64,000 bases of DNA from Balneola sp. MJW-20 (GCF_040811775.1 NZ_JBFNXW010000001.1:1364001-1428000); one strand, 5' to 3'; counted from the stretch's first letter, positions 17,149 through 26,076 are shown. Numbers and translations: made by a program. Notes: generated by a model not told the origin, from the sequence alone.

Positions 17149-18372
17149 TCACTGCAATGCATGCTGAAGATCTGAAATAATATCTTCGGGATCTTCAATT
17201 CCCACTGACAATCGTACCAGCCCCTCGGTTATACCTGCTTTTTGTTTGATCTCTTCATCCACAATAGAGTGTGTCATAGATGCAGGGTGCTGGATCAGAG
17301 AATCCACACATCCCAGACTCACAGCAAGAGTACACAGCTTCACGTGGTTCATAAGATGAACTCCGGCTTCATAGCCGCCCTTAAGTTCGAAACTAATCAT
17401 CCCCCCATAACCGCGGTTCATGATCGAGCTGGCCAGGTCATGCTGAGGATGAGACTCAAGTCCGGGATAATACACCTGTTCTACCAAGGGATTATTCTCC
17501 AGAAAACGAGCTACCTTCATGGCACCCTCCTGATGCTGCTTCATGCGCAGAGAGAGAGTTTTAATTCCGTTGAGGGTCAGCCAGGCGTCCATCGGTCCCG
17601 CTATACCACCGAGGTTCTTTCTGAATATCCATGTATTCATCTCATCAAACAGTGCCTTTTTAGCCACCAGGGCCCCACCGATCAGCGTTCCGTGTCCACT
17701 CAGGTATTTGGTAGAAGAATGGGCTACCACATCTGCACCAAGATCCAGCGGTTGTATGTGATATGGAGTTGCAAAAGTATTATCTACCATTAATAAAGCA
17801 TTATGATCTCTGGCAAGTTTTGCGATCGCTCTTATATCTGAGATGCTCATCGTTGGATTAGCGATTGACTCAAGGTAGATCAGAGTCGTGTCAGGATGCT
17901 GCTTCAGCTCCATTTCAACCAGGAAAGTATCACTGGTATCCACAAAAGAAGTGGATATTCCCATGGAAGGAGCTTCCTCTTTTAGAAACTGACTGGTACA
18001 ACCATACAAGGCGTCCTGAGCAATAACATGACCATTTCGGGCCAGGCTTATGATACCGGTTGTGATCGCAGCCATACCACTTCCGAAAGCCATTCCGGTA
18101 TAAATATCGGAATCTTTCATCCCGAAGGATTCCAGTTTCGCTACGGCATTCTCCAGCCGTTCAACGGTGGGATTTCCTAATCTTGAATAAACATGGGAAG
18201 CACCCCCTTCTTCATGTGCAAATGCTTTTGCACCCGCTTCTACATTATCGAATACATAGGTCGAGGTCTGATAGATCGGAGGAGTATGTGATCCGTACTG
18301 ATCATTATGGTCTATTCCGGCACTTACCGTGGCAGATTCAAACGACAGGTTCTTTTTACTGATCTTTAACAT
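17149..18372 (-). CDS. Methionine gamma-lyase-like PLP enzyme
   Basis: 407-residue Cys/Met metabolism PLP enzyme. The PLP lysine is Lys222 in SSTKYLSGHG, and YSRLGNPTVERLE near residue 62 is the tetramer phosphate-binding motif. Cys125 in LYGCT matches the cysteine that marks methionine gamma-lyases, where cystathionine lyases and synthases usually have glycine. That enzyme converts methionine to methanethiol, 2-oxobutyrate and ammonia. Its start overlaps the upstream Lrp-family regulator by 17 bp, recalling mdeR-mdeA pairs. Cystathionine or O-acetylhomoserine activity is not excluded. Confidence 0.8.
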   Translation of the reverse strand: MLKISKKNLSFESATVSAGIDHNDQYGSHTPPIYQTSTYVFDNVEAGAKAFAHEEGGASHVYSRLGNPTVERLENAVAKLESFGMKDSDIYTGMAFGSGMAAITTGIISLARNGHVIAQDALYGCTSQFLKEEAPSMGISTSFVDTSDTFLVEMELKQHPDTTLIYLESIANPTMSISDIRAIAKLARDHNALLMVDNTFATPYHIQPLDLGADVVAHSSTKYLSGHGTLIGGALVAKKALFDEMNTWIFRKNLGGIAGPMDAWLTLNGIKTLSLRMKQHQEGAMKVARFLENNPLVEQVYYPGLESHPQHDLASSIMNRGYGGMISFELKGGYEAGVHLMNHVKLCTLAVSLGCVDSLIQHPASMTHSIVDEEIKQKAGITEGLVRLSVGIEDPEDIISDLQHALQ

Positions 18373-18838
18373 AAACAGGGACGTTATTTTCTTCCTTGAT
18401 GGTATTCAGCACAATACTGGTATGAAGTTTTTGTACATCAGGAAGAGTAGCCAGTTTGTTTCTCATTATGTGTTCATAATGCTTCACATCCCGAGCCACC
18501 ACATGTAACAAAAAGTCACCTTCACCGGTTGTATTGTAGCAAGCCATTATCTCAGGTAATTCCATGACTGCCTGAGTAAACTCTTCCATCAGCTTGAGCT
18601 GATGAATGCTCAGAGTAACTGTAACAAAAGCACTAAAACCCATGTCAACAGCCTCTCTGTTTATCGATGCTGAATAGCCTGTGATCACTCCCTTTTTTTC
18701 CAGACTTCTCACCCTCTCGAATGTCGGGGTCGTGGTCAACCCGATTCTTGAAGCAAGTTCATTATTTGTTATTCTGCCCTCCTGTTGCAGGATACGGATG
18801 ATCTTGCGGTCAGTGTCATCGAGTTTGACTTTCAGCAT
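18356..18838 (-). CDS. Lrp/AsnC family regulator of the adjacent PLP enzyme
   Basis: 160 residues: an N-terminal helix-turn-helix (DRKIIRILQQEGRITNNELA, then TPTFERVRSLEKKGVI) and a C-terminal RAM ligand-binding domain with TGEGDFLLHVV. It is first in a two-gene operon with the methionine gamma-lyase-like enzyme, so it probably senses methionine or another amino acid and controls that enzyme. An AT-rich inverted repeat 65 bp upstream is a candidate operator. Confidence 0.9.
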   Translation of the reverse strand: MLKVKLDDTDRKIIRILQQEGRITNNELASRIGLTTTPTFERVRSLEKKGVITGYSASINREAVDMGFSAFVTVTLSIHQLKLMEEFTQAVMELPEIMACYNTTGEGDFLLHVVARDVKHYEHIMRNKLATLPDVQKLHTSIVLNTIKEENNVPVYVKDQ

Positions 18839-18902
18839 AGCTTATGTCCTTAAATTAACAGTTTGTTCCTTTAATATGCAATTAAGAGGGTTTTATTACA
18901 TG

Positions 18903-18926
18903 AATATTCTTCAATATAAGAATATT
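18903..18926. promoter_or_regulatory. AT-rich inverted repeat upstream of the Lrp-type regulator
   Basis: AATATTCTT (18903-18911) and AAGAATATT (18918-18926) form a perfect 9-bp inverted repeat with a 6-base spacer. Lrp-family proteins bind AT-rich dyads, and the site lies 65-88 bp before the regulator start. Confidence 0.4.
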
Positions 18927-18987
18927 ATTCTTTAATTAATTCATATACAGATTATTATTCTTATACAATCTGCTCTCTTAAGAGCAT

Positions 18988-19018
18988 AAAAAAAGCCCCT
19001 TCGTAATCGAAGGGGCTT
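18988..19018 (-). terminator. Rho-independent terminator after fadE
   Basis: On the minus strand AAGCCCCTTCG pairs perfectly with CGAAGGGGCTT across a 4-base loop and is followed by a run of T. It starts 18 bp past the fadE stop codon. Confidence 0.9.
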
Positions 19019-19035
19019 GTAGAACGCATTGAAGT

Positions 19036-21543
19036 TTAATCATTTGAGTTATTTACCATGCTCTCGAATCTTTCGGTTGTCAATCCTTCTCCGGCAGGAG
19101 CATTCGGTGTGTGTTTGAGGTATTCCTCCAGTGAGAAATCATCTACCTGCACGGCATCATCACGGGCAGCTTCAGCTTTCCGAATCAGATCCGCCTCATC
19201 CTGACTAATGAATCCTCCTCCTACCGCTTTATCCAGAGCATTTAATACGCTTCCCTTTGGAATGTCTCTTCGTTTCATCGCTGTATACAGTTTTGAATAA
19301 ATTGAGGATGCCTGAGAGATCAGATCAAATGCATATTCATATCTGCCCAGTGCTTCATGCTTATCAGATGGAATGAAAATTCCTTCCGTGATCCGGTCTC
19401 TGGCTTCTCCTTTGGTCTGCATAGCTTTTGCCACTTTATGGCCCAGGTAATCTGAAGGCTGAGTACCGATAGGATTCAAACGACCCCATAAACCGGCCAA
19501 CCTCATGGCCCAGGATAATCCCGGAACTTTTATCTCTTTCAGAATACCCTCAAAAGCTATCTGCATCCTGTAAAAAGCATATTCCATAGCCCAGTCAAAA
19601 TACGGACGATCTTCCTCTCTGCGGCCTTCTTCCTCAAATCTTCGTAGCGTCGCAGTTGCCAGATACATATAGCTGAGAACATCAGCATATCGGCCGGCAA
19701 GTTTTTCCTTCATCTTAAGCGCTCCCCCATAGGAACCCAACGCAAGATCAGAATAGAATGCAAAGGATGCAGAAGCCCATGCCAATTTACGGAAATATTT
19801 AGCGGATGGTCCGCTAACCGGTGAACCGGCCATATAACCGCGGGTTATGCTCAGCACAAAGGCCCGGACCTTATTCTTAGCAACATGCCCGATATGCTTC
19901 CAGAAATTATCATCAAACTCTTTGACATTCTTATTCATGAGTGCGTCGATCTCTTTATAAGCATAAGGATGACATCTTATTGCACCCTGACCAAAGATCA
20001 TAAGTGTTCTTGTCAGAATGTTTGCTCCTTCTACTGTGATCGCGATCGGCATAGATGTGTAGCCGTTCGAAAACAGGTTCCGCGGACCACGGGATATGCC
20101 GGCACCGCCTACTACATCCATGGCATCGTTGATGATCTCACGAGCCAGTTCTGTAAAGTTATACTTCGCAATGGCCGTGACAACAGCTGGTTTAGCTCCT
20201 TTATCCAGTCCACCGGTTGTATATTTCCGGGTGGCCTCCAGCATGTAGGTATATCCTCCAATGCGGGCCATTGGCTCTTCAATACCTTCAAATTTACCAA
20301 TGTTAAGCCCGAACTGTTTTCTGATCAGTGTATAATCACCGATCGCACGTGTTGCGAGTTTTGCTCCGCCTACGCTTTGAGCAGGAAGTGAAATACCGCG
20401 ACCCACTGCCAGTGATTCCATCAGCATTCTCCAGCCATTACCGGCTCCTTCTGCACCACCGATAATTGCATTAACCGGTACCACTACATCATGTCCTTCA
20501 GTCGGACAGTTATAAAACGGGATCCCCATTGGGTCATGCCGTTTACCTAATACCACTCCTTCCGTGTCTGAAGGAATCAGTGCACAGGTGATACCCGGGT
20601 CAACTCCTTTACCCAGCAGGTTTTCCGGGTCCTTTAGTTTGAATGCCAGTCCAAGAACAGTTGAGATAGCAGCCAGCGTGATGTAGCGTTTTCTCCAGTT
20701 CAATTTCAAATAAAGGTTGCCATCCTCACCCTTGAAAACCAGACCTTCAGATTCCATTCCGCCTGCATCAGAACCAGCATTAGGCTCCGTGAGCGCGAAA
20801 CAAGGCATCTCAGCGCCGGATGCGAGCCGCGGGAGATAGTATTCTTTTTGCTCGTCCGTACCGTAATGCATCAGAAGTTCTGCAGGCCCCAGTGAGTTAG
20901 GCACCATTACCGTAGTAGCCAGCGGGCCGCAACGGGAAGCCAGTTTGGCAACAATCGCACTGTGGGCGGTAGCTGAAAATTCAAGTCCGCCAAATTTCTT
21001 AGGGATAATTAGCCCAAAAAAACCTTCCTTGCGCATAAAATCCCAGGTCGGCTCATCAAAGTCTTTTCGAACCGAGACTTCCCAGTCATCCACCATCGCG
21101 CAAAGCTTTTCAACCGGCCCATCCAGAAAAGCCTGTTCATCCTTAGTGAGATCCGGATAAGGCTCGTTAAGGATACGTTTGAAGTCTGGGCTTCCGGAAA
21201 ATAGCTCTCCTTCTACCCATACAGTACCTGCTTCGATCGCGGTCTGCTCAGTCTCTGATATTTTAGGCAGAAACTTGAGCGCATCGAGCAGCTTCATTAA
21301 CGGACCACTAAGCAATACTCTACGGAGAGGTTTGATGTTAAACAGAATCACCAATCCAGTGTAAGTAGCAAAGAGCCATACGGGGGCATTCAATCCAACT
21401 AAACCTGCATATCCTGCTATAGCCCAAAGCCATAAAGGGGCACCTTTATAAGCAAATGCAATAGCCAGCAAAGCACTGGCAGCTATTGCAGCCCACAGGG
21501 GTACTTGTCCAAAAAATCCAAATAATTCCATGATCGTATCCAT
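19036..21543 (-). CDS. fadE: Acyl-CoA dehydrogenase, FadE type
   Basis: 835 residues, the size of the large FadE acyl-CoA dehydrogenases (first step of fatty-acid beta-oxidation). Hydrophobic helices in residues 1-75 suggest membrane attachment. The dehydrogenase core carries FALTEPNAGSDAGG (flavin/substrate loop) near residue 245 and GGAGISRGPRN near 480, followed by the long FadE-specific C-terminal domain. It lies 15 bp downstream of a TetR regulator gene, so it is probably repressed by that protein in response to acyl-CoA. Confidence 0.93.
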   Translation of the reverse strand: MDTIMELFGFFGQVPLWAAIAASALLAIAFAYKGAPLWLWAIAGYAGLVGLNAPVWLFATYTGLVILFNIKPLRRVLLSGPLMKLLDALKFLPKISETEQTAIEAGTVWVEGELFSGSPDFKRILNEPYPDLTKDEQAFLDGPVEKLCAMVDDWEVSVRKDFDEPTWDFMRKEGFFGLIIPKKFGGLEFSATAHSAIVAKLASRCGPLATTVMVPNSLGPAELLMHYGTDEQKEYYLPRLASGAEMPCFALTEPNAGSDAGGMESEGLVFKGEDGNLYLKLNWRKRYITLAAISTVLGLAFKLKDPENLLGKGVDPGITCALIPSDTEGVVLGKRHDPMGIPFYNCPTEGHDVVVPVNAIIGGAEGAGNGWRMLMESLAVGRGISLPAQSVGGAKLATRAIGDYTLIRKQFGLNIGKFEGIEEPMARIGGYTYMLEATRKYTTGGLDKGAKPAVVTAIAKYNFTELAREIINDAMDVVGGAGISRGPRNLFSNGYTSMPIAITVEGANILTRTLMIFGQGAIRCHPYAYKEIDALMNKNVKEFDDNFWKHIGHVAKNKVRAFVLSITRGYMAGSPVSGPSAKYFRKLAWASASFAFYSDLALGSYGGALKMKEKLAGRYADVLSYMYLATATLRRFEEEGRREEDRPYFDWAMEYAFYRMQIAFEGILKEIKVPGLSWAMRLAGLWGRLNPIGTQPSDYLGHKVAKAMQTKGEARDRITEGIFIPSDKHEALGRYEYAFDLISQASSIYSKLYTAMKRRDIPKGSVLNALDKAVGGGFISQDEADLIRKAEAARDDAVQVDDFSLEEYLKHTPNAPAGEGLTTERFESMVNNSND

Positions 21544-21558
21544 ACTATCTCCCGTTGT

Positions 21559-22161
21559 TTATGAAACTGTTGTTCTGAAAAGAAATCCCTGCACCACGTG
21601 GTCAGTAGATTCCTGAATAAACTTCTGTTTATCTATCCTGCTATCCAGTCGCTGATTTAGCACTACCGATACTATACCATGAAGCTGAGCCCAGATCGAA
21701 TACGCTGCCAGTACCGGGTCATCTACATCCATAAGTCCTTCTTCGGCTCCCTCTTCGATGGTCCTAACCAGGTGCTCATAGCACCTTCGAGCCTTCCTGA
21801 ATTTCTCTTTGGGATATCGGGCCATCGCGTCTGAGCGAACCATATAGATCACTTCATACTTCTCAGGATTTTCTCTTGCAAAACTGATATAAGAATTAAT
21901 AATAGCCTTAAACCTTTCAAGGGTGCCGGTTACTCCCTTCAGCTTTTCATCCATTGACCTACTAAGGTCTTCCACCGACTCTTCAATCAGAGTGTGCAGC
22001 AGGTGATCCTTATTTTCGAAATAGAGATAAATACTAGTAGCTGTAACACCGACCATTCCGGCGATCTTTCTCATAGAGAGAGACTGATGACCCTGATTGT
22101 AGAGCAGTTTTCTGCTGGTTTCAAGGATCTGATCCCTGAGTGAAGTATCGTTTTCTGCCAT
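21559..22161 (-). CDS. TetR family regulator linked to fadE
   Basis: 200 residues. The N-terminal helix-turn-helix (SMRKIAGMVGVTATSIYLYFENKDHLL) is standard; the C-terminal half is a TetR_C ligand domain with no specific signature. It is first in an operon with fadE, which suggests control of fatty-acid degradation. A near-palindrome GTTAAC-AGT-GTTAAC lies 13 bp upstream of its start and is a likely operator. Confidence 0.9.
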   Translation of the reverse strand: MAENDTSLRDQILETSRKLLYNQGHQSLSMRKIAGMVGVTATSIYLYFENKDHLLHTLIEESVEDLSRSMDEKLKGVTGTLERFKAIINSYISFARENPEKYEVIYMVRSDAMARYPKEKFRKARRCYEHLVRTIEEGAEEGLMDVDDPVLAAYSIWAQLHGIVSVVLNQRLDSRIDKQKFIQESTDHVVQGFLFRTTVS

Positions 22162-22173
22162 TGATTCCTATTG

Positions 22174-22188
22174 GTTAACAGTGTTAAC
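22174..22188. promoter_or_regulatory. Candidate TetR operator upstream of the tetR-fadE operon
   Basis: GTTAAC, three bases, GTTAAC: a 15-base near-perfect palindrome placed 13 bp before the regulator's ATG. TetR proteins commonly repress from such a dyad in their own promoter. Inference from position and symmetry. Confidence 0.45.
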
Positions 22189-22452
22189 TAGACTTAAGTT
22201 AAGCTTTCCGAATAGAAAATCAAGTTTTGAATAGGAGGGTACTTTGCGGCTGGTACTGTATACTGTATATGAGCGTCAGATTCAGGATGGAACTTCCATT
22301 TTATTTAAGAAAGCCAATTTTCAACTCTCAACAGTCGGTAGTCGATATAAAAGATCTTCACTACATGCCATATACCAATAAAACCTCAGCGGCATAGAAA
22401 ACAGATCTTGTTCATTTTCAATTGTGAAGCTTGGGCCGGTCTTTAATGAACC
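22189..22452. other. Intergenic stretch between tetR and trmB, no gene recognised
   Basis: About 265 bases lie beyond the operator. I see a short direct repeat TACTGTA/TACTGTA at about 22254-22267 and scattered AT-rich sequence, but no ORF, RNA gene or terminator I can support. trmB ends at its edge, so part of it is likely 3' untranslated sequence. Confidence 0.4.
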
Positions 22453-23112
22453 CTAATCAGTCAACGTAAACGAAAGGAACCGTATCGTTCTTCCTTTATC
22501 AAGATGCATTCCCTCGTAGTAGGTTTTGATGCCTAATTTTATATCATCCGGACGATCCCGGTAAACGTCTTCCACATCCTCCTTAAGACAAAGACCCTTT
22601 TCAGCAATAACTTCTTTGGTGTATTCATAAAGTTCAGTTGAATCGGTCTTAAGGTTAATACTGCCACCCTTTTTCAGTATCTCCCGATATTTTTGCAGAA
22701 ACATAGGCGAGGTCAGCCTTTTTCTCTCTTTTTTAAGCTGAGGATCGGGAAATATGATCCAGATCTCATCCACTTCATTTTTACCAAAAAAATCTTCTAT
22801 CCTTCCAATAAATGCTCTTAAAAACCTTATGTTTTCTAAGTTGTGCTCCAGTGCTTTGGTGGCTCCCACCCACATGCGGTTGCCTTTAATATCGACCCCC
22901 ACATAATTTCTGTCTGGTTCAATCTCTGACAGTCCAAGGCTGTATTCGCCTTTTCCACAAGCTAACTCCAGAACGATAGGCTGATCATTCTGAAAGATCT
23001 TTTCGCCCCATTTTCCGATAAGCGGAGTCGGGCCAAGTCCGTATTCCGAATACTCAATTACATTAGGGAGGCGCTGCATGTCCTCATATCTCTGTTCCTT
23101 GATCTCAGGCAT
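22453..23112 (-). CDS. trmB: tRNA (guanine-N7)-methyltransferase TrmB
   Basis: 219 residues. SAM-binding ELACGKGEYSLGL near residue 48, VGVDIKGNRMW, and the family signature IIFPDPQLKKERKRL near residue 120 identify TrmB, which methylates G46 of tRNA. It is third in a tight redoxin-pdxH-trmB run with gaps of 2-3 bp. Confidence 0.95.
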   Translation of the reverse strand: MPEIKEQRYEDMQRLPNVIEYSEYGLGPTPLIGKWGEKIFQNDQPIVLELACGKGEYSLGLSEIEPDRNYVGVDIKGNRMWVGATKALEHNLENIRFLRAFIGRIEDFFGKNEVDEIWIIFPDPQLKKERKRLTSPMFLQKYREILKKGGSINLKTDSTELYEYTKEVIAEKGLCLKEDVEDVYRDRPDDIKLGIKTYYEGMHLDKGRTIRFLSFTLTD

Positions 23113-23115
23113 CGA

Positions 23116-23760
23116 TCATGGCTCCAGCCTCTTAATATCCCATCCATCAGACTCTTTAACGTATAGAAGTCGGTCGTGAAGACGACTGGGGCGGCCCTGC
23201 CAGAATTCTATGGTATGAGGCTCCACATTATAACCTCCCCAGTTATCAGGGAGCGGAACTTCCCCCTCTTCGAAACGGCTCATCAGACCCTCAAACCTAT
23301 CTTCCAGTACCTTCCGGCTTTCCACCACTCTGCTCTGCCGGGATGCATGTGCACCAACCTGACTTGCATGCGGCCGGGACTTAAAATATTCCTCACTTTC
23401 TTCTCTGGAGATCATAGATGCTTTACCTACGATCCGGACCTGACGTTCGAGCTCAAGCCACAGAAAGCATAAACTTACATTGGGATTCACCTCAATTTCC
23501 CTTCCCTTATCGCTCTCATAATTCGTATAAAATACAAATCCGTTTTCATCAAAGCCCTTCAGCAGTACTACGCGGGACTGAGGGATATTATGCGCATCTA
23601 TAGACGCCATTACCATTGCGTTCGGTTCCGGAACCTCAGCATTTAAGGCTTCCCTCATCCATGAGCCAAATAACTCAAAAGGGTTGCTGCTTACCGAATT
23701 TTCATCCAGCTCATGTCTGCTATAGTCCTGCCGTAACTTCTGTAATTCTTTATTATCCAT
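23116..23760 (-). CDS. pdxH: Pyridoxamine 5'-phosphate oxidase
   Basis: 214 residues. FMN- and substrate-binding motifs SRVVLLKGFDENGFVFYTNY, SCFLW-like LCFLWLELERQVRI and ESEEYFKSRP are present, and the C-terminus ends in the conserved RLEP. It oxidises PNP or PMP to PLP, the cofactor of the several aminotransferases and the PLP lyase in this window. It lies 2 bp after the redoxin gene and 3 bp before trmB. Confidence 0.95.
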   Translation of the reverse strand: MDNKELQKLRQDYSRHELDENSVSSNPFELFGSWMREALNAEVPEPNAMVMASIDAHNIPQSRVVLLKGFDENGFVFYTNYESDKGREIEVNPNVSLCFLWLELERQVRIVGKASMISREESEEYFKSRPHASQVGAHASRQSRVVESRKVLEDRFEGLMSRFEEGEVPLPDNWGGYNVEPHTIEFWQGRPSRLHDRLLYVKESDGWDIKRLEP

Positions 23761-23762
23761 AA

Positions 23763-24350
23763 TTAGCCGAAATAGTCGGGTTCATTACCAGGTTTCCATT
23801 TGATATTACATCCAATACTTGGGGTCTGTTCTTCTTTTGGCTGCTCATTATTCAGCACAGCATCTAGTGCTTCTTTAAGATCTTTTCCGGTTACAGGAAT
23901 ATTATTTCCAGGCCGGCTGTCATCAAACTGACCCCTGTAAACTAATCTATTATTTTCATCAAATAAGAAGAAATCAGGGGTACAAGCGGCCTTATAGGCC
24001 TTTGCGACCGACTGATCTTCATCATAAAGATAAGGGAAGGGATAATCCTGTTCCTTAGAAAGTTCTTTCATTTTTTCAGGTCCGTCCTGTGGGTATTTTT
24101 CCACATCATTTGAGCTGATCGCAATAAATGCTATACCTTTTTGGATATATTGTCTCGATAATTGAACTAGTTCTTTCTCTAAATGCTTAACATATGGGCA
24201 GTGATTACAGATAAACATGATCACAAATCCCCTGCTGTCTTCCGTGTAATTGAGGGAAAGAGTACCCCCGTTCACGCTTGGCAGAGAGAATTCCGGAGCT
24301 TCCGTTCCTAATTCCAACATTTGCGATAGGGTTGCAGACATAACTTCCAT
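23763..24350 (-). CDS. Thioredoxin-fold redoxin family protein
   Basis: 195 residues with an AhpC/TSA-like fold: APEFSLPSVNGG near residue 18, CNHCPYVKH (Cys48, Cys51) and a cis-Pro loop in AACTPDFFLF. The CNHCPYV group occurs widely as thioredoxin-like proteins of unknown substrate. There is no signal peptide, so a cytoplasmic thiol reductase or peroxidase role is likely. An alternative ATG lies three codons downstream. It heads the operon with pdxH and trmB. Confidence 0.8.
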   Translation of the reverse strand: MEVMSATLSQMLELGTEAPEFSLPSVNGGTLSLNYTEDSRGFVIMFICNHCPYVKHLEKELVQLSRQYIQKGIAFIAISSNDVEKYPQDGPEKMKELSKEQDYPFPYLYDEDQSVAKAYKAACTPDFFLFDENNRLVYRGQFDDSRPGNNIPVTGKDLKEALDAVLNNEQPKEEQTPSIGCNIKWKPGNEPDYFG

Positions 24351-24375
24351 CCATTTTTAATTACCATTCTGATTC

Positions 24376-24777
24376 ATGAAGCCTTATACAAAGATATTGA
24401 ATGACAGAGACAAAATTTTGTTTGAAAAAGCTCTGAAGTTCTACTTCTTTTCAAGACAACAAGATGCAAATAAGCTTAATTCAGAGTTAAGAGAACGATT
24501 TCGGTATGCCGGGCAGGTTGCCTATTCCCTGATCATTACCTACCTGAAAGAAGACCGGCTGAGAATTGAGTATATGGATTTCCTGAATGATGAGATCAAA
24601 ACTCTGCGGTCTGTTGATGCTGATCTGCTTAAGCAGCTTATGATACAACCTGACGAGATCGATGAGATCGAATTCAATCAATCAGTGAGTATCAAAGTAC
24701 ATGATATGGATGAAGGTGCCGATGTAGTCATTACATATGATCCTGAGGCGGGTATGATCCGGGCAACCTATAAATAA
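24376..24777 (+). CDS. Hypothetical protein, 133 residues
   Basis: I do not recognise this protein. It is soluble and highly charged, with a predicted helical first half (KALKFYFFSRQQ, NSELRERFRYAG) and a beta-rich second half ending IRATYK. No signal peptide, membrane helix or metal motif is visible. The start lies 25 bp from the divergent redoxin gene, so the two share a promoter region. Its stop overlaps the A-run of a hairpin terminator that serves the opposite strand. Confidence 0.75.
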   Translation: MKPYTKILNDRDKILFEKALKFYFFSRQQDANKLNSELRERFRYAGQVAYSLIITYLKEDRLRIEYMDFLNDEIKTLRSVDADLLKQLMIQPDEIDEIEFNQSVSIKVHDMDEGADVVITYDPEAGMIRATYK

Positions 24778-24848
24778 AAAAAGCCCGACACCCTCAATTT
24801 CTTTTAACACATCGGCTAATTTGCTACAGCTCTCTTCGGGTATCGGGC
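24776..24848 (-). terminator. Terminator-like hairpin with an 11-bp stem and 44-base loop after the radical SAM gene
   Basis: On the minus strand GCCCGATACCC (24848-24838) pairs with GGGTGTCGGGC (24793-24783) over 11 bp with one G-U pair, and is followed by seven T. The loop is 44 bases, far longer than a normal terminator. The 68 bases between it and the radical SAM stop hold no gene I can support. It may be the 3' end of a small RNA, or a terminator enclosing an insert. Confidence 0.55.
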
Positions 24849-24916
24849 AAAAGCTACGGTCATAAGACGTTTGAAAATCGATTTTGGTTTCCTTGAGTCT
24901 GTAAAAGAATATCAAA

Positions 24917-25975
24917 TCAGAACAGGTTCATCTGGGTACCATGACTCTTTATAAAATGCTCTGTTGTCAGTGAATGTTGTTTTTCATTTAGTCCCAGACG
25001 ATGTGTATGAACTTTAAACAGATTCCTGATCTGTGCTGCAAAGTTACCCTGACCTTTCATTCTTTTGTTCCACTCTGTATTGTTCAGTTTCCCGCCTCTG
25101 ACATCCCTGATACGGTTCAGTACTTTATTCTTCTTTTGAGGATAATGGTCCTCCAGCCATTCCGTGAACAGGTCTTTTACCTTGAATGGTAATCGGAGTA
25201 CAATATAGCCTGCGGAGGTCGCACCCGCTTTTTTGGCTTCTTCAAGGATAGCAGGCATTTCGTGATCCGTCAATCCGGGGATAACCGGTGCAATATTAAC
25301 GCCTACAGGAATTCCTGCATTGCTGAGCTTCCGGATCGCTTCCAGCCTTTTCTGAGGAGATGAAGTCCGGGGTTCCATAACTCTTCCCAAATCACGATCG
25401 AGGGTAGTGATAGAAACAGTAACTTTTATACAGTGATAGTCGGCAAGCTCCCCGAGAATATCAATATCTCTTGTTATCAGATGGTTTTTTGTGATCACCC
25501 CTACAGGATTCCTGAAATCAGCCAGAACCTGCAGGCACTTACGGGTTAGTTCCAGTTTACGTTCCACTGGCTGATATATATCGGTCACGCCGCTCATGGC
25601 TATAACCTGAGGTTGCCAGCGCGGACTGCTCAATTCTTTTCTGAGAAGGTCCGGGGCATTGTACTTTACCATGATCCGTGTCTCAAAATCCAGTCCTGCT
25701 GAATAACCAAGATACTCGTGATAGGGTCTGGCATAACAATAAATGCATCCATGCTCACAACCACGGTATGGGTTTATGCTAGCCTCAAAAGGAACGTCCT
25801 GAGACTTATTAAACGTAATAATGGACCTGGCATCTTCTTTAATGAATTGCGTTTTTTCTGAGGGCTTTTCACCAGTTTCCGGATCCAGATCATAATCCAG
25901 ATAATTTTCTTCAAATCGGTTGATCGGATTATCAGAACTCCCTCTTCCTTTTATGGGCTGCTTCTTATTTATCAT
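24917..25975 (-). CDS. PA0069 family radical SAM protein
   Basis: 352 residues. The radical SAM cluster motif is CEHGCIYC (C-x3-C-x2-C) near residue 73, followed by YARPYHEYLG, which together with NPYRG marks the PA0069/Rv2578c group related to spore photoproduct lyase. The reaction catalysed is not known. Later motifs (VTKNHLITRDID, PVIPGLTDHE) are typical of the family, and the length is normal. It is a single-gene unit. Confidence 0.88.
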   Translation of the reverse strand: MINKKQPIKGRGSSDNPINRFEENYLDYDLDPETGEKPSEKTQFIKEDARSIITFNKSQDVPFEASINPYRGCEHGCIYCYARPYHEYLGYSAGLDFETRIMVKYNAPDLLRKELSSPRWQPQVIAMSGVTDIYQPVERKLELTRKCLQVLADFRNPVGVITKNHLITRDIDILGELADYHCIKVTVSITTLDRDLGRVMEPRTSSPQKRLEAIRKLSNAGIPVGVNIAPVIPGLTDHEMPAILEEAKKAGATSAGYIVLRLPFKVKDLFTEWLEDHYPQKKNKVLNRIRDVRGGKLNNTEWNKRMKGQGNFAAQIRNLFKVHTHRLGLNEKQHSLTTEHFIKSHGTQMNLF

Positions 25976-26024
25976 TTACACATGTTTTGCACATATAATA
26001 ATTAAACCAAAGCAAACACCCAAT

Positions 26025-26050
26025 AAAAAAGCCCTCCGGAGAGGGCTTTT
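26025..26050 (-). terminator. Rho-independent terminator after the amidohydrolase gene
   Basis: AAAAGCCCTC and GAGGGCTTTT form a 10-bp perfect stem around a CGGA loop with A and T runs on both sides, so it may act in both directions. It ends 26 bp past the amidohydrolase stop. Confidence 0.9.
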
Positions 26051-26076
26051 AAAAAAACTAATTGGAAAACGGTTAT

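Noticed and set aside
24682..24915. 77-codon minus-strand frame after the radical SAM gene, starting with TTG
   Set aside because: It has a weak start, runs through the hairpin and T-run, and ends antisense to the hypothetical gene. A few segments look protein-like, but the terminator structure explains the bases better.
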